From positions 1-45,442 of the forward strand of contig JASMLW010000138.1 of assembly GCA_030748485.1 (NCBI GenBank): a DNA stretch of 45,442 bases. The letters are read 5' to 3'. The translations under genes and the position numbers were made by a program. The stretch's first letter is position 1. The number at the start of each line of letters is the position of its first letter. The DNA is from Pirellulaceae bacterium (GTDB taxonomy: Bacteria; Planctomycetota; Planctomycetia; Pirellulales; Pirellulaceae). Positions 34,737 to 44,399 of this stretch are shown here, in pieces. The notes under the pieces were generated by a model, which was not told where the DNA came from, ran no database searches, and saw only the letters and a program-made list of their open reading frames with translations.

Positions 34737-37073
34737 ATGCTCACGTCCTACTTCCTTCGCGTCACGTTGGTGCTGTTGGTGTTCGGTTGTATTGTCGATT
34801 GGGCACAGGCGCAGTCCGCGCCGGAGTTGAACTACGCCAAACAAGTTCAGCCCCTGATCAACAAGTACTGCCTCAAATGCCACCGAGGCGAAAAGGCAAT
34901 GTCTGGCGTGCAGTTGGAGAAGACTCGCTCCGAGCAGGACATCCTCAAGCAACGTAAGACCTGGGAAACCGTCTTGAAGATGGTCGACAAGGGGTTGATG
35001 CCCCCTGAAAAACAGCCGCGGATTCCGCTGGAGGAACGCCGTCGATTCGTCAGTTGGCTGGAATCGAAACTGTTCTTCTTGGATTGCGAAAAGCCGCGTG
35101 ATCCGGGCCGCGTCACGATCCGCCGGTTGAATCGCGTGGAGTACAACAACACGGTCCGCGATCTGTTGGGCGTCGACCTTCAGCCGGCGGACGATTTCCC
35201 GTCGGACGACGTGGGCGAAGGTTTCGATAACATCGGCGATGTCCTGTCGTTGCCTCCGTTGCTGCTGGAAAAGTACGTCGCGGCGGCTGAGAAATTGGCG
35301 CAGGCATCGATCGCAATCGTCGATCCCGATAAGGCGCCCAGTCAGTTGCGGGAGAAAGAGCAGTTGAAGCCGTCGGGGGCGGCCAACTTGACCGACTACG
35401 GCGTCTATTCGATGTACAGCCAGGGTGGCGTTCGCGGCGGGTTTCGAGCGCCTCGCGACGGCGACTATCTGATTCGCGTCGCGGCGGGAGCCGATCAAGC
35501 GGGCCCGGAAGTGGCGAAAGTTCGCGTGACTGTCAACGGGCAGAAGTTGCGAGACATCGAAGTCAAAGCCAAGCGCGACGATTTGGACTCGTACGAAATC
35601 GCCTGGAAGGGCAAGCGCGGAGCGTTGGCGATCTCAGCCGAGTTCATCAACGACTACTACCAGCCGAAGAATCCGGATCCAAAGTTGCGCGGCGACCGCA
35701 ATCTGTACGTGCGCAGCATCAACCTCGTAGGTCCGCTCAACAACCGGCCCACGGATCTGCCGGAAAGCCACAAGAGGCTGGTGATTGCGACTCCCAACGC
35801 CGGCACGACGTTGGAGCAAGCGAGCGAACGGGTCTTGCGGCCGCTGCTGCAGCGGGCGTTCCGCCGCAAAGTGACGCCCGACGAAGTCCGCGCCTACCAG
35901 CGATTCGTCAAGCTGGCGAACGAACGCGGGGCGAGCTACGAAGAGGCGCTGCGAGTCGCCCTGACAGCCGTGCTGGTCTCGCCGCACTTCTTGTTCCGCG
36001 TCGAGACAGACCCGCAGCCCGACGATCCGCAAGCTGCTCACGACCTCGCCCAATACGAGTTGGCCTCGCGGCTCTCTTATTTTCTCTGGAGCAGCATGCC
36101 CGACGATCAGCTGTTCGCTCTGGCGACCGCCGGCAAACTGAACGACGAAAACGTTCTGGAATCGCAAGTGAAGAGGATGTTGGCGGACGAAAAAGCATGG
36201 GCGTTCGTCGAGAACTTCGGCGGACAATGGCTCAACCTCCGCAACCTCGAAGAAGTGTCGCCCGACCCCAACCAGTTCAGGACATTCAACAGCGCCCTCC
36301 GCCGTGACATGGCGAAGGAAACACTGCTGTTCTTTGAGCACGTGATGCGGGAGGACCGCAGCGTGGTCGAGTTCATTGATGGCCGCTACACCTTCGTCAA
36401 TCAACGCTTGGCGAGTCACTACGGGATGCCGAATGTCGTTGGCGACGAGTTTCGGCGAGTCGCATTGCAGGGCGATCGCCGGGCTGGCGTTTTGACTCAC
36501 GCCAGCATCCTCACCATTACCAGCAATCCGACGCGGACATCTCCAGTGATGCGCGGCAAATGGATTCTCGAGAACATCCTCAACGATCCGCCGCCGGATC
36601 CACCCGACAATGTTCCAGAATTCCTGGCGGCGCAGAAAGCCTCGCCCAATGCGACCTTGCGCGAACAACTGGAACTGCACCGCAAGAACGCCAATTGTGC
36701 GGTTTGCCACATCAAGATGGACGCCTTGGGATTCGGGTTCGAGAACTTCGACCCCATCGGGCGGTGGCGCGATCAGGACGGCGGCAAACCGATTGATTCG
36801 TCCGGTGAACTGCCGGGAGGCGGGAAATTCTCCGGACCGAACGAACTTGTTCAAATCCTGAAGAAGAGTAAGGCGCGATTCTGCCGATCATTAACGGAAA
36901 AGACACTCACCTACGCGTTGGGACGCGGAATTGAGTATTATGACCGCTGTGCAGTCGACGACGTTGTCAGCCGCTTGGAACAAAACGACTATCGTTTTTC
37001 AGCTTTGGTGACCGGAGTGGTTTTGAGTGAACCGTTTCGCCGCCGCCGGGGAGATCGAGGAGAGAATCAATGA
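34737..37073 (+). CDS. DUF1592/DUF1588 planctomycete cytochrome c protein (PSD/PSCyt family)
   Basis: 778 residues with a signal peptide ending near WAQA. An N-terminal PSCyt-type cytochrome segment has CLKCH (Cys45, Cys48, His49) and the LMPPEKQPRI motif. Then come DUF1587 (RLNRVEYNNTVRDLLG, ~125), a carbohydrate-binding-like beta region (~220-320), DUF1595 and DUF1592 (~350-520), DUF1588 (LTHASILTITSNPTRTSPV) with a second heme motif CAVCH (Cys654-His658), and DUF1585 at the end. The family is largely restricted to Planctomycetes and related phyla, is exported, and has no assigned activity. Its stop overlaps the start of the DUF1552 gene (ATGA), a conserved pairing. Confidence 0.93.
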   Translation: MLTSYFLRVTLVLLVFGCIVDWAQAQSAPELNYAKQVQPLINKYCLKCHRGEKAMSGVQLEKTRSEQDILKQRKTWETVLKMVDKGLMPPEKQPRIPLEERRRFVSWLESKLFFLDCEKPRDPGRVTIRRLNRVEYNNTVRDLLGVDLQPADDFPSDDVGEGFDNIGDVLSLPPLLLEKYVAAAEKLAQASIAIVDPDKAPSQLREKEQLKPSGAANLTDYGVYSMYSQGGVRGGFRAPRDGDYLIRVAAGADQAGPEVAKVRVTVNGQKLRDIEVKAKRDDLDSYEIAWKGKRGALAISAEFINDYYQPKNPDPKLRGDRNLYVRSINLVGPLNNRPTDLPESHKRLVIATPNAGTTLEQASERVLRPLLQRAFRRKVTPDEVRAYQRFVKLANERGASYEEALRVALTAVLVSPHFLFRVETDPQPDDPQAAHDLAQYELASRLSYFLWSSMPDDQLFALATAGKLNDENVLESQVKRMLADEKAWAFVENFGGQWLNLRNLEEVSPDPNQFRTFNSALRRDMAKETLLFFEHVMREDRSVVEFIDGRYTFVNQRLASHYGMPNVVGDEFRRVALQGDRRAGVLTHASILTITSNPTRTSPVMRGKWILENILNDPPPDPPDNVPEFLAAQKASPNATLREQLELHRKNANCAVCHIKMDALGFGFENFDPIGRWRDQDGGKPIDSSGELPGGGKFSGPNELVQILKKSKARFCRSLTEKTLTYALGRGIEYYDRCAVDDVVSRLEQNDYRFSALVTGVVLSEPFRRRRGDRGENQ

Positions 37074-38413
37074 CTCGACCGTTTTTGCCGCGACGCACCT
37101 TCCTCAAGGGACTGGGACTGACGATCGGACTGCCGGCCTTGGAGGCGATGACGCCGGCGCTCGCGCCCGCCAAAGATAACAACGCCAAAGATAACAACCC
37201 GGCGCCTGTCCGCACGGCGTATGTCTTCTTCCCCAACGGAGCCATCATGCCGGCTTGGACTCCGAAAGATGAAGGAGCGAGTTACACGCTTTCCGAAACG
37301 CTCATTCCATTGCAGAACTACACGCCGGACTTCAACGTTTACACCGGTTTGGCTCAAGACGAAGGTCGCGCAAAGGGCGACGGACCTGGTGATCACGCGC
37401 GCTGCGCTTCGACGTACTTGACCGGAGCCCATCCGTTCAAGACGGCGGGAGCCAATATCAAGGTCGGCGTCTCCGTCGATCAGGTCGCCGCTGAGCAGAT
37501 CGGGGAACTGACGAAACTCCCGTCGCTTGAGTTAGGCGTCGAACGCGGTCGCAATGCCGGAAATTGCGACTCTGGGTACAGCTGCGCGTATTCGTCAAAC
37601 ATCTCCTGGAAGACGGCGACGACTCCGATGGCCAAGGAGACCAAGGCGAAACTCGCCTTTGAGCGGTTGTTCGGAGCCGGCGGCGAGAAAGATGAAACGC
37701 AACGGGAACGCGATTTCTTCCGCAAGTCGATTCTCGATTTTGTCGCCGCAGACGCCAAGCAATTGCAGCGCCGGCTGGGACAGACGGACCGGCGCAAGAT
37801 TGAGGAGTACTTCACCAGCGTACGCGAATTGGAAACCCGGATCGCCCGCGCCGAAGCCGATGAGAAAGCAGCTCGTCCCGATTACAAAATCCCCGAAAAC
37901 GCCGGTGACCGCAAACAACAGATCCGCTTGATGTACGACCTGATCGTGCTGGCGTTCCAGACCGACACGACGCGCATCGCCACCTTCATGCTGGGCAACG
38001 CGGGCAGCAATGCAAGCTATCCGATGGTTGGAGTCAACGACGGTCACCATTCCATCTCGCACCATCGCAACGAAGAGGGCAAAGTCTCCAAACTTCGCCA
38101 GATTGATCGCTTCTTCGTCGACCAATTCGCTTACTTCCTCGGCAAACTCAAAGCCGTCGAAGAGAATGGCTCGACATTGCTCGATAACTCGATGATCGTC
38201 TACGGCAGCGGCCTCGGCGATGGAAACCGTCACGATCACGCCGGTCTGCCCGTTCTGCTCGCCGGTCGCGGTGGCGGGCGCGTGAAGACCGGCAGCCATA
38301 TCAAGTTGTCAAGCGAAACACCACTCAACAACCTCTTCGTGAGCATGTTGAGTATCGCCGGCGCGAAGGTCGAAAAAGTCGGCGACAGCTCCGGGAAACT
38401 CGGCTTGTCATAA
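37070..38413 (+). CDS. DUF1552 exported protein
   Basis: 447 residues. A twin-arginine signal (PRRTFLKGLGL, Arg8-Arg9) indicates folded export, fitting a metalloprotein. The body matches DUF1552: AYVFFPNGAIMPAWTPKDEG, then YTPDFNVYTGL, DHARCASTYLTGAHPF, and the C-terminal LLDNSMIVYGSGLGDGNRHD, resembling the related sulfatase/DUF1501 fold with conserved His and Asp. The function is unknown. The start ATG overlaps the DUF1592 stop (ATGA at 37070-37073), so the two are translationally coupled and probably act together in the periplasm. Confidence 0.92.
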   Translation: MTRPFLPRRTFLKGLGLTIGLPALEAMTPALAPAKDNNAKDNNPAPVRTAYVFFPNGAIMPAWTPKDEGASYTLSETLIPLQNYTPDFNVYTGLAQDEGRAKGDGPGDHARCASTYLTGAHPFKTAGANIKVGVSVDQVAAEQIGELTKLPSLELGVERGRNAGNCDSGYSCAYSSNISWKTATTPMAKETKAKLAFERLFGAGGEKDETQRERDFFRKSILDFVAADAKQLQRRLGQTDRRKIEEYFTSVRELETRIARAEADEKAARPDYKIPENAGDRKQQIRLMYDLIVLAFQTDTTRIATFMLGNAGSNASYPMVGVNDGHHSISHHRNEEGKVSKLRQIDRFFVDQFAYFLGKLKAVEENGSTLLDNSMIVYGSGLGDGNRHDHAGLPVLLAGRGGGRVKTGSHIKLSSETPLNNLFVSMLSIAGAKVEKVGDSSGKLGLS

Positions 38414-38425
38414 GCGGCCGGGAGT

Positions 38426-38524
38426 GTTGAGGATTCGGGCCTCTCCCGATCGATTCCAGCAATGGGGCGGATGGACCACCATTGCGAGCATCGACCGTTT
38501 CGAGCATCGACCGTTGCGAGCATG
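38426..38524. repeat. Dispersed repeat copy 2 and a 16-bp tandem repeat
   Basis: Positions 38426-38460 resemble 10673-10708. At 38484-38524 the unit CGAGCATCGACCGTT plus one variable base occurs twice, followed by a partial third copy (CGAGCATG). It is non-coding, in the gap between the DUF1552 gene and the enolase-superfamily gene. Confidence 0.45.
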
Positions 38525-38642
38525 CAGCATGCGCTCCGCGAGGGCCGCGGGGCTATAGTGCCGATCACTCTTTCGCTGTACAAATCAGGCGAAGGGTGAT
38601 CGAGACCTCCCGACCAAAACTCAGGCCATTTCGGAACGTCGC

Positions 38643-39737
38643 ATGAAGATATCCAACGTCAGCATCTACCAAGTCGACTTGCCGCTGCACGAGGGCAGCT
38701 ACAACTGGTCTGGCGGAAAGTCGGTGCAGGTTTTCGACAGCACGGTCGTGCGCGTGGAAACGGACGAAGGGCTTGTCGGACACGGAGAAGTTTGCCCACT
38801 TGGTCCCGTCTATTTGCCGGCTTACGCCGAAGGGGCGCGAGCGGGTCTGGCCGTATTGGCTCCCCAATTGGTCGGCGATGATCCTCGTCAACTGATGCGG
38901 CTGCAGCGGAAGATGAACCAAGCTCTCAAGGGTCATCCCTACGTGAAAAGCGCGATCGATATCGCCTGCTGGGACATCGTAGGGCAAGCCGCGGGGCTTC
39001 CCGTCTGCATGCTGCTCGGCGGCCGCTACGGAGACAGCTTTCCGCTCTATCGAGCCATCTCCCAACAGTCGCCTGCTGAGATGGCCTCTTTTGTCGGCAA
39101 GTATCGCGACGAAGGGTATCGAAAGTTTCAACTCAAAGTCGGCGGCGACCCGGACACGGATATCGCCCGCATCCGCTGTGCGGCTGCGGAACTGCAAGAG
39201 GGAGACGTGCTGATCGCGGACGCCAACACCGGCTGGTTGATGCACGAAGCGATGCGAGTCGCCGATGCGGTGCGCGACGTGAATGTTTACATCGAGCAGC
39301 CCTGTCTGTCCTATGAAGAGTGCTTATCGATCCGCCGCCATACGAATCGACCCTTCGTATTGGACGAGTCGATCGATGGGATGAGTGTTTTGCTGCGAGC
39401 GAATCGCGATCAGGCGATGGACGTCGTGAACATCAAGATCAGCAAGTTCGGTGGTCTCACTCCCGCCCGATTGGCTCGCGATCTGTGCGTCGAATTGGGA
39501 ATCGCCATGACGATAGAAGATAGCTGGGGAGGAGACATCACGACGGCGGCAATCTCCCATTTGGCCCATAGCACCCCTCCGGAATACCTGTTCACATCGA
39601 CAGACTTTAACAGCTACGTGACGGTCAGCATCGCGGACGGCGCACCGCAGCGAGACGGTGGGAAACTGGCCGCCTCCACGGATCCCGGCCTCGGGGTCAC
39701 GCCCAAGTTGGAGAACCTCACGGCCTGGGCGCCTTGA
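38643..39737 (+). CDS. Mandelate racemase/muconate lactonizing enzyme family (enolase superfamily)
   Basis: 364 residues. The capping domain is followed by the barrel with metal ligands Asp193 (DANTGW), Glu218 (EQPC) and Asp241 (DESID), and with acid-base lysines Lys165 (FQLKVGG) and Lys265 (NIKISKFGG), an MLE-subgroup layout. The residue two before Lys165 is Gln163 instead of the usual Lys of KxK. Possible reactions are racemisation, dehydration or cycloisomerisation of a carboxylate; the subgroup with this kind of N-terminus includes hydroxyproline dehydratase/epimerase-like enzymes. The start ATG is at 38643; no strong ribosome site. It appears to be monocistronic. Confidence 0.88.
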   Translation: MKISNVSIYQVDLPLHEGSYNWSGGKSVQVFDSTVVRVETDEGLVGHGEVCPLGPVYLPAYAEGARAGLAVLAPQLVGDDPRQLMRLQRKMNQALKGHPYVKSAIDIACWDIVGQAAGLPVCMLLGGRYGDSFPLYRAISQQSPAEMASFVGKYRDEGYRKFQLKVGGDPDTDIARIRCAAAELQEGDVLIADANTGWLMHEAMRVADAVRDVNVYIEQPCLSYEECLSIRRHTNRPFVLDESIDGMSVLLRANRDQAMDVVNIKISKFGGLTPARLARDLCVELGIAMTIEDSWGGDITTAAISHLAHSTPPEYLFTSTDFNSYVTVSIADGAPQRDGGKLAASTDPGLGVTPKLENLTAWAP

Positions 39738-39791
39738 CGGAGGATTAGCTAGCGGTTTGAACCGCCCTGGCCCCCCCTCAAGAGCCCTTGA

Positions 39792-39808
39792 CAGGGCAAA
39801 TCGCCCTG
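39792..39808. terminator. Hairpin after the enolase-superfamily gene
   Basis: CAGGGC and GCCCTG form a 6-bp stem around AAATC, 54 bases after the upstream stop and 79 before the FHA gene. There is no T-run, so its role as a terminator is uncertain. Confidence 0.35.
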
Positions 39809-39887
39809 CATAAGTTGGACGGCGACCCTCACGGTTCCCTCCTACCTCGCCTTCCTTTGAAGTCCCGCCTTTTTATTGCTTGTACCC

Positions 39888-40199
39888 ATGCAGGCGACAC
39901 TAATCCCCCTGGACACATCCCTTGGGATGCCTGACGTCCAGTTGAACGAATTCCCCCTCGTCGTCGGCCGAACCGACGACGCCGATCTCACCATCAGTGA
40001 TCGATGGGTGAGCCGCCGACATTGCGTCTTTAATTGGACTGACGGCTCGTTGCATGTCCGTGACTTGGATTCGAAACACGGCACCTATGTCAACAACCAA
40101 CCGATTGACGACGTGCAACTGAAGGCCGGGGATCGAGTGGCGATCGGCATGTCCACCTTCGTCGTCTCGTACGAAGCTGTCATGGCCGAACAAGGCTAG
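39888..40199 (+). CDS. Stand-alone FHA domain protein
   Basis: 103 residues consisting of a single FHA domain: VVGRTDDADLTI with the conserved GR, RWVSRRHCVF with the Ser and His of the phosphothreonine pocket, DSKHGTYVN as the Asn-Gly loop, and a final beta strand. It binds phosphothreonine peptides produced by Ser/Thr kinases. ATG 39888 is used; a TTG at 39876 would add four residues. It converges with the J-like protein gene (29 bases between stops). No kinase lies nearby except the fragment at the window start. Confidence 0.88.
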   Translation: MQATLIPLDTSLGMPDVQLNEFPLVVGRTDDADLTISDRWVSRRHCVFNWTDGSLHVRDLDSKHGTYVNNQPIDDVQLKAGDRVAIGMSTFVVSYEAVMAEQG

Positions 40200-40228
40200 C
40201 GTTCACGGTTCGCCGTCGGGATCGACAG

Positions 40229-41668
40229 CTACTCGCCGCCCGTGTTGTCGGCTGTCTGCGACAACGGGATTACACCGCCGGCCCAAACGACGCGTTCCTG
40301 TCCGCCACGATAGCCGGGGATTTTCTCTTTGGGAGTTTCGACAATCACTCCCACGACGACGAGCGGCGCGCCAATTTCCACTAAGCGCACCGGGTCCGTC
40401 CAGCTGAGGACAGGGATAATCTGTCCACCGCCGAGCGGCTCAAATTGCATCTCGTAGACGGCCCCCTGTTCTACGACCTCGCGCAATGCGCCGACCAAGA
40501 CGACGCCTTGGCTGGGGAGATCGCTGTCACCGTATGAGCTGAGCCCAATTGCGCCGATCAACTCACGAGACGTTGACTGTTCGTTGATCTTAACGATGTT
40601 GTCGACAATCTGGTCGACCTGTCCGGACGCCGCCGCGTCGACGAACGTCGCAACCTCGGCGACGCGGGCTAGCTGGCCTGTCAGCGCCTTAGAACGTTCG
40701 CGCCGCATGGCTGTGTCCAATTGGCTGTCCGGCGCGACGAGTTCGTTGACTCGGTCGGAGAGCGACTCCGAAATTGCTAGAGCTTGTGCCATGTCGCTCG
40801 CGCCCAATTCCGTCGCCGGCGGCCAAACCGGCGAGTTCGCGACGGTCGGATTCTCGGCAAGCGAAAGAACAAACGGGTCCGTGTTGGCTCCGTTTTCGGT
40901 CGCCGCCTCGCGCTGCACGCGAAAGGGGCTGCGAGCCTGCGAGTCGATGGGAGGCTTGTTCTCGGCCGCGGGAACGGGCGGCGTGATCGTTTCGCCGCCG
41001 CCACCGGCGACCGATGGCGAAGCGGGTTCGTCCGAGCCGGTGATTCCAAAAGGATCGACACCTAAGACAAGCAACAAGACGATGGCGATGCAGAGACCGC
41101 CAATCGACCCCGCGGCGATCTTGATCGCGCCGATCGCCGAGCCGGACGACGCGGCGGCTTGATTGCGCTGTCGAGTTGTGGCGGCTCCCGTTTCGTCATC
41201 CGACTCAATTGCGGGAGCAGTCGCCGAGGCTGCCGGTGTATCCGTGACGATCACCGGCGCTGCGTTGGGCGCTGCGTTGGGCGCTGCGTTGGTGGGATCG
41301 CTACTTGGGGCACTAGTCGCGGGTGCGGGGGGCGGTTGTTCGGCGGCGGCGGCTTGACTTGTCTGCTCTTGAGCTCGCCTTGTCTGTTCAATGTGAGCTC
41401 GCATTTTCGCGTCAAACTGACTCTTGCGGTCGGAATCCAACAGCAGCAGCCGAGCGCCCGATACCTCGTTGAGAATCCGCTGGCACGCCTCGGCGTGTTG
41501 GCCACCCTGAAAGGTTCGCAGATGAGCCATCTGCCGATCGGCCGCGTTCTGAATCGCATCCGCATCCTGCTCAAACAACTCCAACCCCAGCAAACGGTAC
41601 GGATTGGGAGGTTGTTGGTGGAGTGGAATCCCCAGCCACTTTTGGTACGGATTGAACTCGTCGGACAT
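40229..41668 (-). CDS. Membrane protein with planctomycete J-like N-terminal domain
   Basis: 479 residues. The N-terminal ~85 residues (NPYRLLGLELFEQDADAI, then ADRQMAHLRTFQGGQHAEAC and DSDRKSQFDAKM) match a helical domain common in planctomycete membrane proteins and reminiscent of a degenerate J-domain. A Pro/Ala-rich linker includes three NAAP units encoded by a 12-base tandem repeat near 41256-41290. One membrane helix lies at ~180-204, followed by a ~275-residue extracytoplasmic domain without a recognised fold. The function is unknown. The start ATG 41668 directly gives MSDEFNPYQKWLGIP. It is divergent from the SHD1 gene. Confidence 0.82.
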   Translation of the reverse strand: MSDEFNPYQKWLGIPLHQQPPNPYRLLGLELFEQDADAIQNAADRQMAHLRTFQGGQHAEACQRILNEVSGARLLLLDSDRKSQFDAKMRAHIEQTRRAQEQTSQAAAAEQPPPAPATSAPSSDPTNAAPNAAPNAAPVIVTDTPAASATAPAIESDDETGAATTRQRNQAAASSGSAIGAIKIAAGSIGGLCIAIVLLLVLGVDPFGITGSDEPASPSVAGGGGETITPPVPAAENKPPIDSQARSPFRVQREAATENGANTDPFVLSLAENPTVANSPVWPPATELGASDMAQALAISESLSDRVNELVAPDSQLDTAMRRERSKALTGQLARVAEVATFVDAAASGQVDQIVDNIVKINEQSTSRELIGAIGLSSYGDSDLPSQGVVLVGALREVVEQGAVYEMQFEPLGGGQIIPVLSWTDPVRLVEIGAPLVVVGVIVETPKEKIPGYRGGQERVVWAGGVIPLSQTADNTGGE

Positions 41669-42120
41669 TGGTTTGATTGTCTGCCGCGGCGCTGCAGTCG
41701 ACCAGCTGCATCACCTGTGTTGAAAATCGTTGGTTGGAATGGTTGAGAATCGGGTGGGCGACATTCGAATAGACGAATTGCCGCTTGAGTTCGTTTTCTC
41801 ACTTGCTCGGATGAAGTGACGGGTGGGGAAACTCCCCAGCACTCTGCCGTCGATGGCACAGGATCCCTGGCGAGATAGTTTACCGCGCAGGGGAATCGAT
41901 GGCGCGAAACAAGAGCTCGGCGTCCGCTCTGGCTGGTCGCTGGAATCGATCGAGAGTAGCCTCCTCAACGCCGCCCGGGTGAAAACAGTAACCCGTATGT
42001 AACAGCTTTCTTGACCGAGTCCCGCTTCAGCGTAGATAATTGACAAATTGTGAAATCGTGACGCCTTCTTCAGTCGTCAGTTGAGTGGGCTCGCCCTCCT
42101 CCCACGTCAGCGGATCACCC
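41669..42120. other. Divergent intergenic region, 452 bases
   Basis: This lies between the J-like protein gene and the SHD1/NPCBM gene. Apart from a plausible promoter for the rightward gene at 42011-42040 I find no repeats, RNA structure or credible ORF. Confidence 0.5.
42011..42040 (+). promoter_or_regulatory. Sigma-70-like promoter for the SHD1/NPCBM gene
   Basis: TTGACC (42011-42016) and GATAAT (42035-42040) are separated by 18 bases. Transcription would start near 42047, leaving a leader of about 75 bases before ATG 42121. Each box differs from consensus at one position. Confidence 0.45.
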
Positions 42121-44295
42121 ATGTATCGTCAAGCACTCTTGATTCTTCTTTTTTCACTCTGCGCATGTTCGGTCGAAGCCAGGACATGGAAGAGCGGCGA
42201 GGGCGATTTCGAGGTCGACGCCGAGCTCGTCAAGCTGGATGCCGCGCGAGCCGTCTTGAAGCGAGCCGACGGTATCTTGTTGACGGTCGAAATCTCCAAG
42301 CTGAGCACAGCCGACCAGCGGTACATTGACGAGCGACGGCAAGCTTTGACGACGGCGCAGCAACACGTGACGAACGTCAAAGATCATCTCGCTCGTCGCG
42401 ACATTCCGGCCGCGCGAGCAGCGCTGGCGGCGGCTCGAAAAGAGACGACCGCGCCGCACATCACGGCTCAGTTGACCGCCATTGAAAACATCGTTGAGCG
42501 GCACGAGTTATTTTGGCGCGGGTTCGCGATTGGGGCGAGCAACATGTCCGACGGCGATCGGTTGACCGTCGGCAAGCGCCATTTGATTTGCAAAGCGAAT
42601 GACGGTGACGTTCTGCTGTTGCAGGGCGCCGGCGGGCACTTTCGCTTCTCGATCGCCGACATCGGGCGACTGCCGAACGCGTTGGTTCATGCACTGGCCC
42701 GTCGCGGCATTGATGAACCGCGGGAGGCGAGTGAGGCGTCGGTGGCCGTTCTGAGTCTGCGAAAGCAGAGTGGCGGCAGTTCGGATGACAGCCGATTCTT
42801 GAACGCTCGCGTTTCGGGTCGCACACTCGCCAATCTGCTGTCGCAGAATGGTTCGAATCCGCGCACAGAAACCGGTCAACCTTCACTTGGTCCTCGGCCC
42901 GGTGAACAGCCGGCTGAACCGCCCCCCGCTTTGCCCGTTCCCGCGATTGAAGATATCCGTTCGACCGTGACGGAGATCCGCGACTTGTTTTCCGATCAAT
43001 ACGCGGCGGCGAAGACGGGTCTGCCACGACGAGCTGAGCTGGTGAAGACATTGGTGGACCAATCGAAGAACCACGAAAAGGACGAGCCAACCGTCTTCTT
43101 TGTGATGCGGTTTGAAGCGGCGGCGCTTACGGCTGAGATGGGAGATTTGGGTGGCGCTCTGACGATCGCCCAACCGGTGCTCGGCAAGTTCCAAGCGGAA
43201 GGTCTGGTGACTCATAAGGCGAATCTCGTCAAGCGGGCCGCCGAAGCGATCAAAGTCACTCGCTCCGCGGCTCAGGCGCGCACGCTCGTCGACACGGCGA
43301 TCATGCTCTCCGAGGAGGCGTTGCAAAACGAATCGCTGACGACCGCCGCCGACCTCATCGACTCAGCTCTGGTGGCCGGCCGGATGTTGCGGGAAAAGGC
43401 GGTCATGGCTCGCATCAACGCGGCCAAGGCGAAGGTCAAACGCATCGAAACAGCTCGTCGCGACGCCGAAGCGGCGGAGACGAAACTCGCCGACATGCCG
43501 ATGGATCCAGCCGCGAATCTGAAAGTGGGCGTCTATCGGTGTTTCATTCGCGACGACTGGAAGACGGGACTCCCCCATTTGGCTCAATCGAGCGGCGCGG
43601 AGCTGGTGGCTGCGGCCGAGAGCGACTTGGCGAATCCGACAGAGCCCGAGGCTCAACGCAAAGCGGGCGACGCTTGGTGGACGCTCGCCGATTCGACACG
43701 ACACAAAGACTACCGAGGTGAGATCCGCACGCGCGCCGGCTACTGGTACGAGCAGTCGGTCGACAAACTGACGGGGCTCTCGAAGACCGCGGTCGAAAAG
43801 CGATTGAAACAGCTGGCTGCCGGAGATGACGGTGATGATAACGTGCACCGCGTCTATCTGTCGGAGACGCGGCCGATTGGCGCGGTGGGTGTCGAGATCG
43901 ATCCGGGCGACCCGCCAATCCATCGCGAAGTGACAATCAACGGGCGGAAGTTCCGCAAGTCGATTTGGGGACAGCCGGACGAGTACGAAGGTGCGGCCAA
44001 GGTCTCCTACTTCCTCGACAAGCAGTACGAGACGCTCAGTGGTGTGGTGGGTTTCGACCCCGGGTACTACACTCGCTTGCCAACCTCCAGCCCGGTCGTG
44101 TTTCGCATTGAGGGTGACGGCAAGATTCTCTGGATCTCACCGCCGTTGACGCCCAACAACGTGGCGTCCTTCCGCATCAAAGTCGGTCGAGTGCAAGCGC
44201 TGACTCTGATCACCGCGTGCGGCGGATCGAGTTACTACGCGCGTGCTGCTTGGGGCGATCCAATTCTGACGAAGAAGGCGGGCCGACGAAACTGA
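42121..44295 (+). CDS. Exported SHD1 and NPCBM domain protein
   Basis: 724 residues with a signal peptide (LLILLFSLCACSVEA). Residues ~20-75 (RTWKSGEGDFEVDAELVKLD, then ISKLSTADQRYIDER) form an SHD1 domain, which in planctomycetes is found in secreted proteins although first defined in the yeast endocytic protein Sla1. The middle is helical. Residues ~577-720 form an NPCBM (putative carbohydrate-binding) domain, with GVVGFDPGYYTRL and a final YARAAWGDPIL. The likely role is binding of sugar or matrix outside the membrane. ATG 42121 is preferred over the in-frame ATG at 42085, which would place a polar stretch before the signal peptide. The promoter at 42011-42040 fits it. Confidence 0.88.
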   Translation: MYRQALLILLFSLCACSVEARTWKSGEGDFEVDAELVKLDAARAVLKRADGILLTVEISKLSTADQRYIDERRQALTTAQQHVTNVKDHLARRDIPAARAALAAARKETTAPHITAQLTAIENIVERHELFWRGFAIGASNMSDGDRLTVGKRHLICKANDGDVLLLQGAGGHFRFSIADIGRLPNALVHALARRGIDEPREASEASVAVLSLRKQSGGSSDDSRFLNARVSGRTLANLLSQNGSNPRTETGQPSLGPRPGEQPAEPPPALPVPAIEDIRSTVTEIRDLFSDQYAAAKTGLPRRAELVKTLVDQSKNHEKDEPTVFFVMRFEAAALTAEMGDLGGALTIAQPVLGKFQAEGLVTHKANLVKRAAEAIKVTRSAAQARTLVDTAIMLSEEALQNESLTTAADLIDSALVAGRMLREKAVMARINAAKAKVKRIETARRDAEAAETKLADMPMDPAANLKVGVYRCFIRDDWKTGLPHLAQSSGAELVAAAESDLANPTEPEAQRKAGDAWWTLADSTRHKDYRGEIRTRAGYWYEQSVDKLTGLSKTAVEKRLKQLAAGDDGDDNVHRVYLSETRPIGAVGVEIDPGDPPIHREVTINGRKFRKSIWGQPDEYEGAAKVSYFLDKQYETLSGVVGFDPGYYTRLPTSSPVVFRIEGDGKILWISPPLTPNNVASFRIKVGRVQALTLITACGGSSYYARAAWGDPILTKKAGRRN

Positions 44296-44399
44296 GTCGC
44301 TGGAGTTCGGTGGCCGCGCTGATCGAACGGCGTGAAATGCTCGGGGCGCAGTATGATCCGCGCAGTTATCGACCGCAGCCTCTTCCGGACGTTTGGCGA

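Noticed and set aside
35634..36854. Leftward open frame of 406 codons opposite the DUF1592 gene
   Set aside because: Antisense to well-conserved DUF1595/1592/1588 domains; no motif of its own.
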